64,000 bases of DNA from Streptomyces sp. NBC_00708 (GTDB taxonomy: Bacteria; Actinomycetota; Actinomycetes; Streptomycetales; Streptomycetaceae), in assembly GCA_036226585.1 (NCBI GenBank), contig CP108997.1, forward strand, positions 3,038,001 to 3,102,000, written 5' to 3'. Positions within the stretch are counted from its first letter, which is position 1, and each line of letters begins with the position of its first letter. This document shows, piece after piece, positions 45,148-55,704 of the stretch. Position numbers and translations under genes: made by a program. The notes below the pieces were generated by a model. That model saw nothing but the letters and a program-made list of their open reading frames with translations, had not been told where the DNA came from and made no database searches.

Positions 45148-45633
45148 GTGAAGCAACTACGGCTCGGAGTCCTGGCCGGCCTCTTCGCCGCCGCCGGGGT
45201 CCTGTCCTGGGGCGCCGCCCGCCTCTGGGACTCCCTGGGCACCCTGCCGAGCGTGCCGCTGTTCGCGCCGATCGTGCTCGCGGCGATCGCCGTCGTCCTG
45301 CTGGCCACGGCCCTGTCCATCCGCGCCCGGCTTCGCGCCCAGCGCGAACGCCGGCCGGGCGCGAAGGGCGTCGAGCCGCTGATGGCCGCCCGCGCCCTGG
45401 TCTTCGCCCAGGCGAGCGCCCTCGTCGTCGCCCTGGTCTCCGGCATGTACGGCGGCACGGCCGTCTTCCTGCTCGGCTCCCTGGACATCCCGCCCCGCCG
45501 CGACCAGGCCATCTACGCCGGTTTCGCGGTCCTGGCCGGCATCGGCGTCATCGCCGCCGCCCTCTTCCTGGAGCACATCTGCAAGCTCCCGGACGACAAG
45601 GACGACAACAAGCCGGACGCGGCGGCGGCGTAG
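45148..45633 (+). CDS. DUF3180 membrane protein
   Basis: The 161-residue integral membrane protein has four hydrophobic segments (about residues 5-25, 38-57, 85-108, 120-140) and a charged C-terminus. It matches the DUF3180 family, which in actinobacteria commonly follows folK. No function is known. The GTG at 45148 begins the first membrane helix closely, with GGCGGCTCACGGG upstream rather than a classic ribosome binding site. Confidence 0.88.
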   Translation: MKQLRLGVLAGLFAAAGVLSWGAARLWDSLGTLPSVPLFAPIVLAAIAVVLLATALSIRARLRAQRERRPGAKGVEPLMAARALVFAQASALVVALVSGMYGGTAVFLLGSLDIPPRRDQAIYAGFAVLAGIGVIAAALFLEHICKLPDDKDDNKPDAAAA

Positions 45634-45657
45634 GGGCGGGCGGGCCCGGCGGTCCCG

Positions 45658-46263
45658 TCAGCGGGCCATGACGAGGCTCATGGCCTCGGCGCGCGTCGCG
45701 GGGTCGCGGAGCTGTCCGCGGACGGCCGAGGTCAGCGTCTTGGCCCCGGGCTTGCGGATGCCCCGCATCGACATGCACATGTGCTCGCACTCGATGACGA
45801 CGATGACGCCGCGCGGCTCCAGGATCTCCATCAGCGACTCGGCGATCTGCGTGGTCAGCCGCTCCTGCACCTGCGGCCGGCGGGCGTAGACGTCCACCAG
45901 CCGGGCCAGCTTGGAAAGACCGGTGATCTTGCCGCTGGTGGCCGGGATGTACCCGACGTGCGCCACACCGCGGAACGGGACCAGGTGGTGTTCACAGGTA
46001 CTGAACACCTCGATGTCCTTGACCAGCACCATCTCGTCGTGGCCGAGGTCGAACGTGGTCGTCAGGACGTCCTCGGGCTGCTGGTAGAGCCCGGCGAATA
46101 TCTCCTTGTACGCCCGCGCCACGCGCCCCGGCGTCTCCTTCAGGCCCTCGCGGTCCGGGTCCTCCCCCACGGCGAGCAGCAGCTCTCGGACGGCGGCCTC
46201 GGCACGCTTCTCGTCGAACTCGCCGATCGGTCCCTGGGGAGCCAGCGTCACCGGGTCGGTCAT
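45658..46263 (-). CDS. folE: GTP cyclohydrolase I FolE
   Basis: FolE makes dihydroneopterin triphosphate from GTP, the first folate step. The 201-residue protein carries the zinc and catalytic motifs [20 protein letters not shown] and [22 protein letters not shown], and the [21 protein letters not shown] segment that forms the decamer interface. The ATG at 46263 is the start that gives the usual length. It converges on the DUF3180 gene, and is co-directional with and downstream of ftsH, from which it is separated by a hairpin. Confidence 0.96.
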   Translation of the reverse strand: MTDPVTLAPQGPIGEFDEKRAEAAVRELLLAVGEDPDREGLKETPGRVARAYKEIFAGLYQQPEDVLTTTFDLGHDEMVLVKDIEVFSTCEHHLVPFRGVAHVGYIPATSGKITGLSKLARLVDVYARRPQVQERLTTQIAESLMEILEPRGVIVVIECEHMCMSMRGIRKPGAKTLTSAVRGQLRDPATRAEAMSLVMAR

Positions 46264-46320
46264 GGGTGCCTCGTTCCTTGAGCTGTCACTGCGGGCGCAT
46301 CCACGCAGGTAAACGGAAAT

Positions 46321-46358
46321 GCCGCGCCCCCAACAGGCTAGAACCTGGGGGACGCGGC
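46321..46358. terminator. Hairpin between ftsH and folE
   Basis: GCCGCGCCCCC (46321-46331) pairs with GGGGGaCGCGGC (to 46358) across a 15-base loop with one bulge. Read leftward it lies 55 bp after the ftsH stop and would separate ftsH from folE. Confidence 0.65.
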
Positions 46359-46412
46359 ATCCATTCCGGGCCCGGTGGGAACCCCGTGACAGGGGACACA
46401 CCGGGTCGGTGA

Positions 46413-48437
46413 CTAGCTCTCCGGGCGCTCCTCGGGCAGCGTCTCGGTGGCCGGGACGGTGTCCGTGACCGAGCCGTTCGCCGTACTCGCGCCGTTGGTG
46501 AGGGCGAGCTCCTTCGGCGAGAGGACCGGGGGACGGGTGGACGGGGTGCGCCGGGCGGAACCGGTCCACGCGGGGCGGGCCGGGCGCTTGACGATCGGAG
46601 CGAAGATCTCGGCGATCTCCTCCTTGCCCAGGGTCTCCTTCTCCAGGAGACGCAGGACCAGGGTGTCCAGCACGTCGCGGTTCTCGACGAGGATCTCCCA
46701 CGCGTCGTTGTGGGCGGTCTCGATGAGCTTCTTGACCTCTTCGTCGACCAGCGCGGCGACCTCTTCCGAGTAGTCGCGCTGGTGGCCCATCTCGCGGCCC
46801 ACGAACGGTTCGGTGTTGTCGCCGCCGAACTTGATGGCGCCGAGCCGCTCCGTCATGCCGTACTGCGTGACCATCGCGCGGGCCGTTGCCGTGGCCTTCT
46901 CGATGTCGTTCGCGGCACCGGTGGTCGGGTCGTGGAAGACCAGCTCCTCGGCAGCGCGCCCGCCCAGCATGTACGCCAGCTGGTCGAGCATCTCGTTGCG
47001 CGTCGTGGAGTACTTGTCCTCCTCCGGGAGCACCATCGTGTAACCGAGGGCGCGGCCGCGGGAGAGGATCGTGATCTTGTGGACCGGGTCCGACTGGGGG
47101 GAAGCCGCCGCGACCAGGGCGTGTCCGCCCTCGTGGTACGCGGTGATCTTCTTCTCCTTCTCGGACATGATCCGGGTCCGCTTCTGCGGGCCCGCCACGA
47201 CGCGGTCGATGGCCTCGTCCAGCATGGCGTTGTCGATGAGCTTCTGGTTGCTGCGCGCCGTCAGGAGCGCGGCCTCGTTCAGCACGTTCGACAGGTCGGC
47301 ACCGGTGAAGCCGGGCGTGCGGCGGGCGACGGCGCCGAGGTCGACGTCCGGGGCGACCGGCTTGCCCTTCTGGTGGACCTTGAGGATCTCCAGACGGCCC
47401 TGCATGTCCGGGCGGTCGACGGCGATCTGCCGGTCGAAGCGGCCGGGACGCAGCAGCGCCGGGTCGAGGATGTCCGGCCGGTTCGTGGCGGCGATCAGGA
47501 TGACGCCGCCCTTCACGTCGAAGCCGTCCATCTCGACGAGCAGCTGGTTCAGCGTCTGCTCGCGCTCGTCGTGACCGCCGCCCATGCCGGCGCCGCGGTG
47601 GCGGCCGACGGCGTCGATCTCGTCGACGAAGACGATCGCCGGGGCGTTCGCCTTGGCCTGCTCGAAGAGGTCACGGACCCGGGAGGCACCGACACCGACG
47701 AACATCTCGACGAAGTCGGAACCGGAGATCGAGTAGAACGGGACGCCCGCCTCGCCGGCGACGGCGCGTGCGAGCAGCGTCTTGCCCGTACCGGGAGGTC
47801 CGTACAGCAGGACACCCTTGGGGATCTTGGCGCCGACGGCCTGGAACTTCGCCGGCTCCTGCAGGAACTCCTTGATCTCGTGGAGTTCCTCGACCGCCTC
47901 GTCCGAGCCCGCCACATCGGCGAACGTCGTCTTCGGGGTGTCCTTGGTGATCAGCTTGGCCTTGGACTTGCCGAACTGCATGACCTTGGAGCCGCCACCC
48001 TGCATCTGGTTCATCAGGAACAGGAAGACGACCACGATGAGGACGAACGGCAGCAGCGAGAAGAGGATCGAGACGAACGGGGACTGCTTCGACGGCGAGA
48101 CGGTGTACCCGTCCTTGATGTCGCCGCTCTCGAACTTCTTCTGGAGCATGTCGGCGAGCTGGACGCCCTGATTGCCGATGTAGCTCGCCTGGAACTTGCT
48201 GCCGGACTCGCCGGCCAGCTTCTGGCCGTCCTTCAGCTCAATCTTGAGGATTTGATCGTCACCAGTGGTGAGCTTGGCCTGCTCGACCTGGTTCTTGCTG
48301 ATCGCCTGGATCACCTGGCCGGTGTCCACCGTCTTGTAGCCGCCGCCCGAGCCGACGACATTCATCAACACGACCACGGCGAGGACGGCCAGCACGATCC
48401 ACATGACCGGCCCACGGAAGTATCGCTTCACGTCCAT
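46413..48437 (-). CDS. ftsH: ATP-dependent membrane zinc protease FtsH
   Basis: FtsH degrades membrane and unstable cytoplasmic proteins. The 674-residue protein has two membrane segments at the N-terminus flanking a periplasmic domain (residues about 12-32 and 115-140), an AAA module (Walker [20 protein letters not shown], Walker [16 protein letters not shown] pore loop [15 protein letters not shown]) and the M41 zinc site with HEGGHALVA in place of the common HEAGHA. A Pro/Thr-rich tail closes it. The ATG at 48437 is chosen by homology ([12 protein letters not shown]); no ribosome binding site is obvious. It precedes folE. Confidence 0.96.
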   Translation of the reverse strand: MDVKRYFRGPVMWIVLAVLAVVVLMNVVGSGGGYKTVDTGQVIQAISKNQVEQAKLTTGDDQILKIELKDGQKLAGESGSKFQASYIGNQGVQLADMLQKKFESGDIKDGYTVSPSKQSPFVSILFSLLPFVLIVVVFLFLMNQMQGGGSKVMQFGKSKAKLITKDTPKTTFADVAGSDEAVEELHEIKEFLQEPAKFQAVGAKIPKGVLLYGPPGTGKTLLARAVAGEAGVPFYSISGSDFVEMFVGVGASRVRDLFEQAKANAPAIVFVDEIDAVGRHRGAGMGGGHDEREQTLNQLLVEMDGFDVKGGVILIAATNRPDILDPALLRPGRFDRQIAVDRPDMQGRLEILKVHQKGKPVAPDVDLGAVARRTPGFTGADLSNVLNEAALLTARSNQKLIDNAMLDEAIDRVVAGPQKRTRIMSEKEKKITAYHEGGHALVAAASPQSDPVHKITILSRGRALGYTMVLPEEDKYSTTRNEMLDQLAYMLGGRAAEELVFHDPTTGAANDIEKATATARAMVTQYGMTERLGAIKFGGDNTEPFVGREMGHQRDYSEEVAALVDEEVKKLIETAHNDAWEILVENRDVLDTLVLRLLEKETLGKEEIAEIFAPIVKRPARPAWTGSARRTPSTRPPVLSPKELALTNGASTANGSVTDTVPATETLPEERPES

Positions 48438-48632
48438 CCATACGGAGCGAACTTCGCCCCGTCCCTCCTGCCCGTAGGTAAATGCTGCTGTGAGTAAAGA
48501 CTGTTCTTCGGACGGTACCCCAGCAGGGTCACCGGCGTCCGCCTCGGACGTCCGGCAATCCCGCCTTCGAAGTCTCAACGGCGGGAAACCCGCCAGGGTT
48601 CCCGGCGCGCCCCGCGGCGGGGCCGCGCGCCC

Positions 48633-49187
48633 TCAGCCTCCGTATACGTGCGGGGCGAGGGTCCCGACGAACGGGAGGTTGCGGTACTTCTCCGCGTAGT
48701 CCAGTCCGTATCCGACGACGAACTCGTTGGGGATGTCGAACCCCACCCACTTGCAGTCGAGCGCGACCTTGGCGGCGTCCGGCTTGCGCAGCAGGGTGCA
48801 GATCTCCAGCGAGGCGGGCTCGCGCGAGCCCAGGTTCGACATCAGCCAGGACAGAGTCAGGCCGGAGTCGATGATGTCCTCGACGATCAGGACGTGCTTG
48901 CCCTTGATGTCGGTGTCCAGGTCCTTGAGGATCCGGACGACACCGGAGGACTGGGTGCCCGCGCCGTACGAGGAGACGGCCATCCAGTCCATGGTGACGG
49001 GGGTGGACAGCGCACGCGCCAGGTCGGCCATGACCATGACCGCGCCCTTGAGGACTCCGACGAGGAGCAGGTCCTTGCCGGCGTACTCCGCGTCGATCTT
49101 CGCGGCCAGCTCGACGAGCTTCGCGTCGATCTCTTCCTTGGTGAGGAGCACCGACTGGAGGTCGGTGCCCATGTCCTTCTCGTTCAC
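48633..49187 (-). CDS. hpt: Hypoxanthine phosphoribosyltransferase Hpt
   Basis: Hpt salvages hypoxanthine and guanine with PRPP. The 184-residue protein shows the PRTase fold: [44 protein letters not shown], the PRPP loop [18 protein letters not shown], and [30 protein letters not shown] at 49187 is chosen from the position of the family N-terminus ([15 protein letters not shown]) and an AAAGAGA upstream; ATG at 49172 is an alternative. It sits between tilS and ftsH, all leftward, the tilS-hpt-ftsH order seen in many Gram-positives. Confidence 0.95.
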   Translation of the reverse strand: MNEKDMGTDLQSVLLTKEEIDAKLVELAAKIDAEYAGKDLLLVGVLKGAVMVMADLARALSTPVTMDWMAVSSYGAGTQSSGVVRILKDLDTDIKGKHVLIVEDIIDSGLTLSWLMSNLGSREPASLEICTLLRKPDAAKVALDCKWVGFDIPNEFVVGYGLDYAEKYRNLPFVGTLAPHVYGG

Positions 49188-49269
49188 CCGCGTCTCTTTC
49201 TGTGCCTGCCGGCTCCTGGGTGGAGTCCCGGCCTGCGACCGCTCGCCCTGCATGTCAGCCGCTCGTGCG

Positions 49270-50355
49270 TCAGCTCTGCCGGATGACCAGTCTGCCACCC
49301 TGGCGCAGGGCTTCGACGCGGCCGGGGAGGTTGATGGCCTGCTGGCCGCGCCATCCGGTGACGAGGCGGTCCACTTCCTCGATGTGCCGCGCGAAGAGCG
49401 AGCCGGCCGGGGAGCCCGCCTCTATGGCGGCCCGGCGCAGCACCCGGCGGCGTACGGCGGGCGGCAGCGCGTACAGCTTGGCGCACTCCAGCCGTCCGGC
49501 GTCGTCGCGTACGTCACGTCCGGCCTCGGCGGCCCAGGTGTCCAGGGCGTCGGCGTCGTCGCGGGAGAGCTGGGCCGTACGGGCGAGGGCTTCGACGACG
49601 CCCTTGCCGAGGGCCTTCTCCAGGGCGGGCAGGCCCTCGTGGCGCAGCCGGGAGCGTGTGTAGGCGGGGTCGATGTTGTGGGGGTCGTCCCAGACGGGCA
49701 GGGACTGGGCGAGGCAGGCGGTGCGGGCGGTCTGCCGGTCGAGCTGGAGGAAGGGGCGGCGGTAGCGGCCGGCCGGGCCGGAGGCGGCGGCCATGCCGGA
49801 CAGGGAGCGGATGCCGGAGCCGCGGGCGAGGCCCAGCAGGACGGTCTCGGCCTGGTCGTCGCGGGTGTGGCCGAGGAGGACGGCGGCGGCGCCGTGGCGT
49901 TCGGCGGCGGCGTCGAGAGCGGCGTAGCGGGCGTCGCGGGCGGCGGCCTCGGGGCCTCCCTCGCGTCCGACGTGGACGGCGACGGCCTCGACGGGGCCGA
50001 GGTCCATGGCGGCGAGCCGGGCGGCGACCTCGGACGCGCGGGTGTCGGAGCCGTCCTGGAGGCCGTGGTCGACGGTGATGCCGCCGGCCCGGACGGGGAG
50101 TTTGCGGGCCTCGAAGGCGAGGGCGGAGGCGAGCGCCATGGAATCGGCGCCGCCGGAGCACGCCACGAGCACCAGGGGCGTGTCGGGGCGGTCGGGGAGC
50201 GCGCCGCGGCGGCTGCCCGCCCCGGCCTGTGCGAGCTCGGGGTGCGGGGCGGCGTGCCCGGCGCGTTCGGTCTGTTCGGCGTGTTCGGCGATGACGTCGT
50301 GGAGTACGCGGCGGACCGCCAGGCGTATCGCCGCGACCGCAGGATGGGGACCCAT
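49270..50355 (-). CDS. tilS: tRNA(Ile)-lysidine synthetase TilS
   Basis: TilS makes lysidine at the wobble base of the tRNA that reads AUA. The 361-residue protein has the PP-loop [13 protein letters not shown], the [11 protein letters not shown] segment and [29 protein letters not shown] with the helical C-terminal substrate domain. A glycine-rich N-terminal tail is atypical but common in this genus. In actinobacteria with high G+C AUA is rare, but TilS is still needed. It lies 82 bp upstream of hpt on the same strand. Confidence 0.95.
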   Translation of the reverse strand: MGPHPAVAAIRLAVRRVLHDVIAEHAEQTERAGHAAPHPELAQAGAGSRRGALPDRPDTPLVLVACSGGADSMALASALAFEARKLPVRAGGITVDHGLQDGSDTRASEVAARLAAMDLGPVEAVAVHVGREGGPEAAARDARYAALDAAAERHGAAAVLLGHTRDDQAETVLLGLARGSGIRSLSGMAAASGPAGRYRRPFLQLDRQTARTACLAQSLPVWDDPHNIDPAYTRSRLRHEGLPALEKALGKGVVEALARTAQLSRDDADALDTWAAEAGRDVRDDAGRLECAKLYALPPAVRRRVLRRAAIEAGSPAGSLFARHIEEVDRLVTGWRGQQAINLPGRVEALRQGGRLVIRQS

Positions 50356-50544
50356 GTCCGGTGCCCTTCGTGGAGTTCTTCAGGGGTGTCCCGGAGTGCC
50401 GGAACAGAAAGGAGTGCCGTCACTCAGAGTGCGTCGATGGTGACAGAGCAATGCCGTTCATCGAGCATTGCACGCCTTCCCATGCCCCTACGGTCCCTCG
50501 GATGGGTGATTACCGGCGCGTTGCCTTCGGACCCGGGGCCTTGA

Positions 50545-51678
50545 TCACGACTCTGCCTTACGGTGCACCCTCGCGATCCAGTCCGCGGGACGGGCGATCT
50601 CGGCCTTGGTCGGCAGGGTGTTGGGCGAGGTCCACACGCGGTTGAAGCCGTCCATGCCGACCTCGTCGACGACGGCGCGCACGAACCGCTCGCCGTCGCG
50701 GTACTGGCGCAGCTTCGCGTCGAGGCCGAGGAGCTTGCGCAGCGCCTGGTCGAGGCGGCCCGCGCCGCGGGCCCGGCGCTGCTGGAACTTCTCGCGGATC
50801 TCGGCGACGGAGGAGACGACCTCGGGGCCGACGCCGTCCATGACATAGTCGGCGTGCCCCTCCAGCAGGGACATGACGGCGGTGAGCCGGCCGAGGATCT
50901 CGCGCTGGGCGGGGGTCTGGACGAGTTCGACGAGGCTGCGGCCGCCGTCCTCGCCCTCCTCGCCCTCGGGCCGGCCGCCGGAGAGGGACTGGACGGCCTC
51001 GCGCAGCCGCTCCAGGAAGGTCATCGGGTCGACGTCGGTCTCGTCCAGGAAGGACTGGATCTCGCCCTGGAGGTGGTCGCGGAGCCAGGGCACCGCGGTG
51101 AACTGGGTGCGGTGGGTCTCCTCGTGGAGGGCGACCCAGAGCCGGAAGTCGTGCGGGTCGGCCTCCAGCTCGCGTTCGACGTGGACGATGTTCGGCGCGA
51201 CGAGCAGCAGCCGGCCGCCGCCGTCGGCGGAGGCGGGGAGCTCGCGGGAGGCGGGGGCGAAGGTCTCGTACTGGCCGAGGACGCGGGAGGCCAGGAAGGA
51301 CAGCAGCATCCCGACCTCGACGCCGGTCACCTTGGAGCCGACGGCGCCGAGCACGGCGCCGCCCGCGCCGCCGCCGCGCCGTTCCTCCATCTTCTCCAGG
51401 AGGGGGCGCAGCAGTTCGCGGAAGCCCGCGACGTTGGCCTTGATCCAGCCCGTGCGGTCGACGACCAGGACCGGGGTGTCCTCGGGCTCGGTTCCCTCGG
51501 GGATCATCCGGGTGAAGGAACGGACGTGCTCCTCCGCCGCCTTCGCGTGCCTGCGCAGCTCCGCGACGACCTCGCGGGCCTCCTCGCGGCTGATCTCGGG
51601 ACCCGGCCGCACAAGCCGGGTCGCGGTCGCGACCGCGAGGTTCCAGTCGACCATCCCTGCACCACCGATGCTCGTCAT
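50545..51678 (-). CDS. Zinc-dependent metalloprotease, DUF2342 family
   Basis: The 377-residue protein has the DUF2342 hallmark HEETH in LWVALHEETHRTQFTAVPWL, with a downstream EGHADYVMDGVG and the DFRLWVAL context; the HExxH implies a zinc metallopeptidase, and actinobacterial family members were first annotated as F420-associated. The N-terminus begins MTSIGGAGMVDWNLAVATATRL; no signal peptide. It lies leftward between tilS and the DacB gene, 50 bp from the latter, so it may be co-transcribed with it. The natural substrate is unknown. Confidence 0.85.
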   Translation of the reverse strand: MTSIGGAGMVDWNLAVATATRLVRPGPEISREEAREVVAELRRHAKAAEEHVRSFTRMIPEGTEPEDTPVLVVDRTGWIKANVAGFRELLRPLLEKMEERRGGGAGGAVLGAVGSKVTGVEVGMLLSFLASRVLGQYETFAPASRELPASADGGGRLLLVAPNIVHVERELEADPHDFRLWVALHEETHRTQFTAVPWLRDHLQGEIQSFLDETDVDPMTFLERLREAVQSLSGGRPEGEEGEDGGRSLVELVQTPAQREILGRLTAVMSLLEGHADYVMDGVGPEVVSSVAEIREKFQQRRARGAGRLDQALRKLLGLDAKLRQYRDGERFVRAVVDEVGMDGFNRVWTSPNTLPTKAEIARPADWIARVHRKAES

Positions 51679-51727
51679 GCGTCAACCGTACGTGCTCGGC
51701 CCTTGTCGCGGTGAGGTGTTGACCGGC

Positions 51728-53218
51728 TCATCGTTCGCCGGCGCCGAGGGCGGTGGCGAGTTTGTCGAGGGCGGACTGGGCCTCGGCGGGGGCGGTGGTG
51801 CCGGAGGCGAGGAAGGCGAAGGACAGGAGGCGTCCCCGGGTGTCGACGACCGTGCCGGCGAGGCTGTTGACGCCGGTGAGGGTGCCGGTCTTGGCGCGGA
51901 TGAAGCCGGTGCCGCCCGCCCGGGTGGTGTAGCGGCCGCTGAGGGTGCCGCTGAATCCGGCCACGGGCAGGCCGGTGAGGACGGGGCGCAGTTCGGGGTG
52001 GGCGGGGTCGGCCGCACGGGCGAGAAGGCCGGCGAGCAGGGCCGCGGTCACCTTGTCCGCGCGGTCGAGTCCGCTGCCGTCGGCGATGCTGACGCCCTTG
52101 AGGGACAGACGGAGCTTCTTCAGCTGGGCGGTGACGGCCCGTCGGCCGCCCTTGAAGTCGGCGGGTTCGCCCGCGGCGATCGCGGTCTGCCGGGCCAGGG
52201 CTTCGGCGATGTCGTTGTCGCTGTTGGTCAGCGCCCGTTCGACGAGGCCGGAGAGCGGGGCGGACAGATGGGTGGCGACGGTGCGGGACTTCGCGGCGGG
52301 GCGGCCGGGGGCGGGGGCGCCCTTGGTGGTGACCCCGGCGTCGTCCAGCAGCCCGGCGAAGGTGCGGGCGGCGTCGCCGGCCGGGTCCTCGGTGCGCGGG
52401 GCGGGTCCCTTGGCGGAGTCGTCCTGGCGGCCCTCGTTCACCATCAGGGCGCTCATCGGCGCGATGTTCTCGTTGGGGCCGATCGGGTGGTGGATGGGGC
52501 CCGAATAGCCGGAGGTGTCGTAGCGGAGCCGTACGGAATCGGCCTTGCCCGCCTTGAGCGCGCGGGCCGTCTCGGTGGCCAGGGCGCGCAGGGCGGCCTT
52601 GTCGAGGGTGGGGTCGCCGCCGCCGACGAGGGTGACGGTGCGCAGGTCCTCCGAGGCGCGGACGGTGGTGGGGATGCGGTGGGCGGGGCCGAGCGCGCTC
52701 AGCGCGGCGACGGTGGTGGCGATCTTGACGGTGGAGGCGGGCGTCATGGGGGCGTCGGCGCCCTTGCCGTAGAGCCGTCGGCCGGTGGCGGTGTCGATGA
52801 CGACGGCGGCGCGGCGGTCGCCGAGCGCGTCGTTCCTCAGAAGCGGGTCCAGGACGGCGCGCAGGTCGCGGGCGGCGCCGGCCGGGGCGTCCTTGGTGCC
52901 GGTGCCCGTGGTCCCCAGGGCGGCCAGGACGGCGGGGGCGCTGGGGGCGGGTGCGGGGCCCGCGACGTCGCCGGACGCGTGATGTGCGCCACCTGTACGG
53001 ACGGCGGCGGCCGCCCGGTCCCGCTCGGCCTTACGCTGACCCGAGTCCCAGGGGCCGGCGGCGAGGACGGCGCCGGCCGCGAGGGCCAGTCCCGCGACGG
53101 CGGAGACGGCCGTGAACTGCCAGTTGTTCGCGCCGCCGCGTACGCCCAGGCGGGCCGCGAGACTTCCGCCCGGCGTGCCGGGCGGTTCGGTCGACGGTCT
53201 TTCCACCGGCTCGGCCAC
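51728..53218 (-). CDS. dacB: D-alanyl-D-alanine carboxypeptidase/endopeptidase, PBP4/DacB family
   Basis: This penicillin-binding protein trims or cleaves peptidoglycan crosslinks. The 496-residue product has one N-terminal membrane segment or signal (FTAVSAVAGLALAAGAVLAAG, about 34-54), an extracytoplasmic region, and the three serine-penicillin motifs of the S13 family: STVK (catalytic Ser), NSDNDIAEA (SxN) and AKTGTL (KTG). The insert between the first two is typical of DacB. GTG at 53218 is preferred, with AAAGGGG upstream; a start at 53263 would add 15 residues. It is divergent from ppa. Confidence 0.93.
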   Translation of the reverse strand: MAEPVERPSTEPPGTPGGSLAARLGVRGGANNWQFTAVSAVAGLALAAGAVLAAGPWDSGQRKAERDRAAAAVRTGGAHHASGDVAGPAPAPSAPAVLAALGTTGTGTKDAPAGAARDLRAVLDPLLRNDALGDRRAAVVIDTATGRRLYGKGADAPMTPASTVKIATTVAALSALGPAHRIPTTVRASEDLRTVTLVGGGDPTLDKAALRALATETARALKAGKADSVRLRYDTSGYSGPIHHPIGPNENIAPMSALMVNEGRQDDSAKGPAPRTEDPAGDAARTFAGLLDDAGVTTKGAPAPGRPAAKSRTVATHLSAPLSGLVERALTNSDNDIAEALARQTAIAAGEPADFKGGRRAVTAQLKKLRLSLKGVSIADGSGLDRADKVTAALLAGLLARAADPAHPELRPVLTGLPVAGFSGTLSGRYTTRAGGTGFIRAKTGTLTGVNSLAGTVVDTRGRLLSFAFLASGTTAPAEAQSALDKLATALGAGER

Positions 53219-53304
53219 CGTTGACCAGCCCCTTTCGCGAGCACACATCTGCGTGAGGGACACTTAACCACCAGTCGTATGTGTTGATCATGGAGGAGCC
53301 ACCC

Positions 53305-53799
53305 GTGGAGTTCGACGTCGTTATCGAGATCCCGAAGGGTTCGCGCAACAAGTACGAGGTGGATCACGAGACCGGCCGGATTCGTCTGGACCGTCGGCTC
53401 TTCACCTCGACCAGCTACCCGGCGGACTACGGCTTCGTCGAGGACACCCTCGGTGAGGACGGCGACCCGCTGGACGCGCTGGTCATCCTGGAGGAGCCGA
53501 CGTTCCCCGGCTGCCTCATCAAGTGCCGCGCGATCGGCATGTTCCGCATGACCGACGAGGCCGGCGGCGACGACAAGCTGCTGTGCGTCCCGGCGTCCGA
53601 CCCCCGCGTGGAGCACCTGCAGGACATCCAGCACGTGTCGGAGTTCGACCGCCTGGAGATCCAGCACTTCTTCGAGGTCTACAAGGACCTGGAGCCGGGC
53701 AAGTCCGTCGAGGGCGCCGACTGGGTCGGCCGCGCCGAGGCCGAGGCCGAGATCGTCGCCTCCCGCAAGCGCCTTGAGGCGCAGGGCGGCGCGCACTGA
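53305..53799 (+). CDS. ppa: Inorganic pyrophosphatase Ppa (family I)
   Basis: Ppa hydrolyses pyrophosphate and drives biosynthetic reactions. The 164-residue protein has the family I motifs [50 protein letters not shown] with the metal-ligating aspartates, and [25 protein letters not shown] at 53305 is chosen because GGAGGAG precedes it by the normal distance and it gives the family length. A short leader separates it from the divergent dacB gene. No regulatory element beyond the promoter region was identified. Confidence 0.96.
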   Translation: MEFDVVIEIPKGSRNKYEVDHETGRIRLDRRLFTSTSYPADYGFVEDTLGEDGDPLDALVILEEPTFPGCLIKCRAIGMFRMTDEAGGDDKLLCVPASDPRVEHLQDIQHVSEFDRLEIQHFFEVYKDLEPGKSVEGADWVGRAEAEAEIVASRKRLEAQGGAH

Positions 53800-53940
53800 C
53801 GTTCCGCTTCGTATGAGCGGGCTTCGTGACGGGCGGTACACCTCCGGGTGTGCCGCCCGTTTCGCGTGACCTCCCTTGGGCGTGGCCATACTGGGCAGGA
53901 GTGCGGCCGAGGATGCGCAGCCGAGGAGGAGCGAGGTCGA

Positions 53941-55638
53941 GTGGTGGCGGAACCGGGCGGGCCCGAGGACGAGAAGCCCCAGTCCGACGAGGCGCACAGC
54001 GCTTTCTCGCAACCGGCCGGGACCGAGCCGCCGGCGGCGCCGCCGGAGGAGGACCACCCGACGTCGGAGTTCGCGCTTCCGGCCGGTGTGGCGCCCGAGC
54101 CGCAGGGGCCGGGTTCGGGGGCCGGTGCGGGTTCCGCTTCCGGTTCGGAGGCGACCGGTTCGGCATTCGCCCTGCCCAGTACGTACAGCTTCCGGGACTC
54201 CCCGCCGGCGTTCACTCCGGCGCACGGTGTCCCGATGGTCCGGCTGACCAAGGAGGCGCCCTGGCAGGACCGGATGCGCACGATGCTGCGGATGCCGGTC
54301 GCCGAGCGCCCGGCGCCGGAGCCGGTCCAGCGGCACGACGAGGCGGGCCCGGCGGTGCCGCGCGTGCTCGACCTGACCCTGCGTATCGGGGAGCTGCTGC
54401 TCGCGGGCGGTGAGGGCGCCGAGGACGTCGAGGCGGCGATGTTCGCGGTGATGCGCAGCTACGGGCTCGACCGCTGCGAGCCGACCGTGACGTTCACCCT
54501 GCTGTCGATCTCGCACCAGCCGTCGCTGGTCGACGACCCGGTGACGGCGAGCCGTACGGTACGCCGCCGGGGCACCGACTACACGCGGCTGGCGGCGGTC
54601 TTCCGGCTCATCGACGACATCACCACGGTCGAGGGCGAGGTCTCGCTGGAGGAGGCGTACCGGCGGCTCGCGGAGATCCGGCGCAACCGGCACCCGTATC
54701 CCGGCTGGGTGCTCACGCTGGCCGCCGGCTGCCTGGCCGGTGCGGCCTCGGTGCTGGTCGGCGGTGGTCCGCTGGTGTTCGTGATCGCGGCGCTCGGGGC
54801 GATGCTGGGCGACCGGCTCGCCTGGCTGTGCGCGGGGCGCGGGCTGCCGGAGTTCTACCAGTTCGTGGTCGCGGCGATGCCGCCGGCCGCGATGGGCGTG
54901 GCGCTGACGCTGACCCACTGGTCGGACGTACGGCCGTCGGCGGTGATCACCGGTGGGCTGTTCGCGCTGCTGCCGGGGCGGGCGCTGGTGGCGGGCGTGC
55001 AGGACGGCCTGACCGGGTACTACATCACGGCCTCGGCGCGACTGCTGGAGGTCATGTACTTCTTCATCGCGATCGTCACCGGGGTACTGCTGGCCCTGTA
55101 CGGGGGCCTCCAGCTGGGCGCGGAGCTGGATCCGGAGGCGCGGTTCATCACGCACGACCGGCCGGTGATCCAGATCTTCGCGTCGATGCTGCTGACCCTG
55201 GCCTTCGCGATCCTGCTCCAGCAGGAGCGGGCGACGGTGCTCGCGGTGACCCTGAACGGCGGTGTGGCCTGGGTCGTCTACGGGGCGATGGCCCGGACGG
55301 GCCATCTGTCGGCGGTGGCCGCGACGGCCGCAGCGGCCGGGCTCGTCGGGCTGTTCGGGCAGCTGTTCTCGCGGTACCGCTACACCTCGTCGCTGCCGTT
55401 CATCACGGCGGCGATCGGGCCGCTGCTGCCCGGTTCGGCGACGTACTTCGGTCTGCTGGGTGTCGCGCAGAACGAGCTGGACCGGGGGCTCGCCTCGCTG
55501 TCGACGGCGGTGGCGACGGCCCTGGCCATCGCCATCGGGGTGAACCTGGGGAGCGAGATCTCCCGGCTGTTCATGCGGGTCCCGGGTGCGGTCGGCGGGG
55601 CGAACCGCCGCGCGGCCAAGCGGACGCGCGGCTTCTGA
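53941..55638 (+). CDS. ThrE-type threonine/serine exporter family protein
   Basis: The 565-residue product has a long disordered Pro/Glu/Ala N-terminus (about 1-135), then the ThrE cytoplasmic domain (LDLTLRIGELLLAGGEGAEDVEAAMFAVMRSYGLDRCEPTVTFTLLSISH) and about ten membrane segments in two halves. Family members export threonine and serine in corynebacteria; the true substrate here is not established. The GTG at 53941 has GGAGGAGCGAGG upstream and is preferred over an ATG at 53848. A GTG codon immediately follows and is an equivalent start. A terminator hairpin lies right after it. Confidence 0.88.
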   Translation: MVAEPGGPEDEKPQSDEAHSAFSQPAGTEPPAAPPEEDHPTSEFALPAGVAPEPQGPGSGAGAGSASGSEATGSAFALPSTYSFRDSPPAFTPAHGVPMVRLTKEAPWQDRMRTMLRMPVAERPAPEPVQRHDEAGPAVPRVLDLTLRIGELLLAGGEGAEDVEAAMFAVMRSYGLDRCEPTVTFTLLSISHQPSLVDDPVTASRTVRRRGTDYTRLAAVFRLIDDITTVEGEVSLEEAYRRLAEIRRNRHPYPGWVLTLAAGCLAGAASVLVGGGPLVFVIAALGAMLGDRLAWLCAGRGLPEFYQFVVAAMPPAAMGVALTLTHWSDVRPSAVITGGLFALLPGRALVAGVQDGLTGYYITASARLLEVMYFFIAIVTGVLLALYGGLQLGAELDPEARFITHDRPVIQIFASMLLTLAFAILLQQERATVLAVTLNGGVAWVVYGAMARTGHLSAVAATAAAAGLVGLFGQLFSRYRYTSSLPFITAAIGPLLPGSATYFGLLGVAQNELDRGLASLSTAVATALAIAIGVNLGSEISRLFMRVPGAVGGANRRAAKRTRGF

Positions 55639-55643
55639 CGGCG

Positions 55644-55678
55644 GTGAGCGCCGGACCGCAGTGCGGTCCGGCGCTCAC
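55644..55678. terminator. Bidirectional terminator between the exporter and dedA genes
   Basis: A 17-bp perfect inverted repeat, GTGAGCGCCGGACCGCA (55644-55660) and complement (55662-55678), with a single-base centre, lies between convergent genes 6 bp after the exporter stop. Confidence 0.8.
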
Positions 55679-55704
55679 GGCGTGCGGGATACGGCGCTCA
55701 GCGC

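Noticed and set aside
46413..48437. HEGGH instead of HEAGH in FtsH as a possible loss of function
   Set aside because: The His-Glu-x-x-His zinc motif is intact, and I recall the same Gly in other Streptomyces FtsH proteins.
50424..50480. Short minus-strand peptide frame upstream of tilS (ends HCSVTIDAL)
   Set aside because: Too short to support, no clear ribosome binding site and no leader-peptide features; left unannotated.
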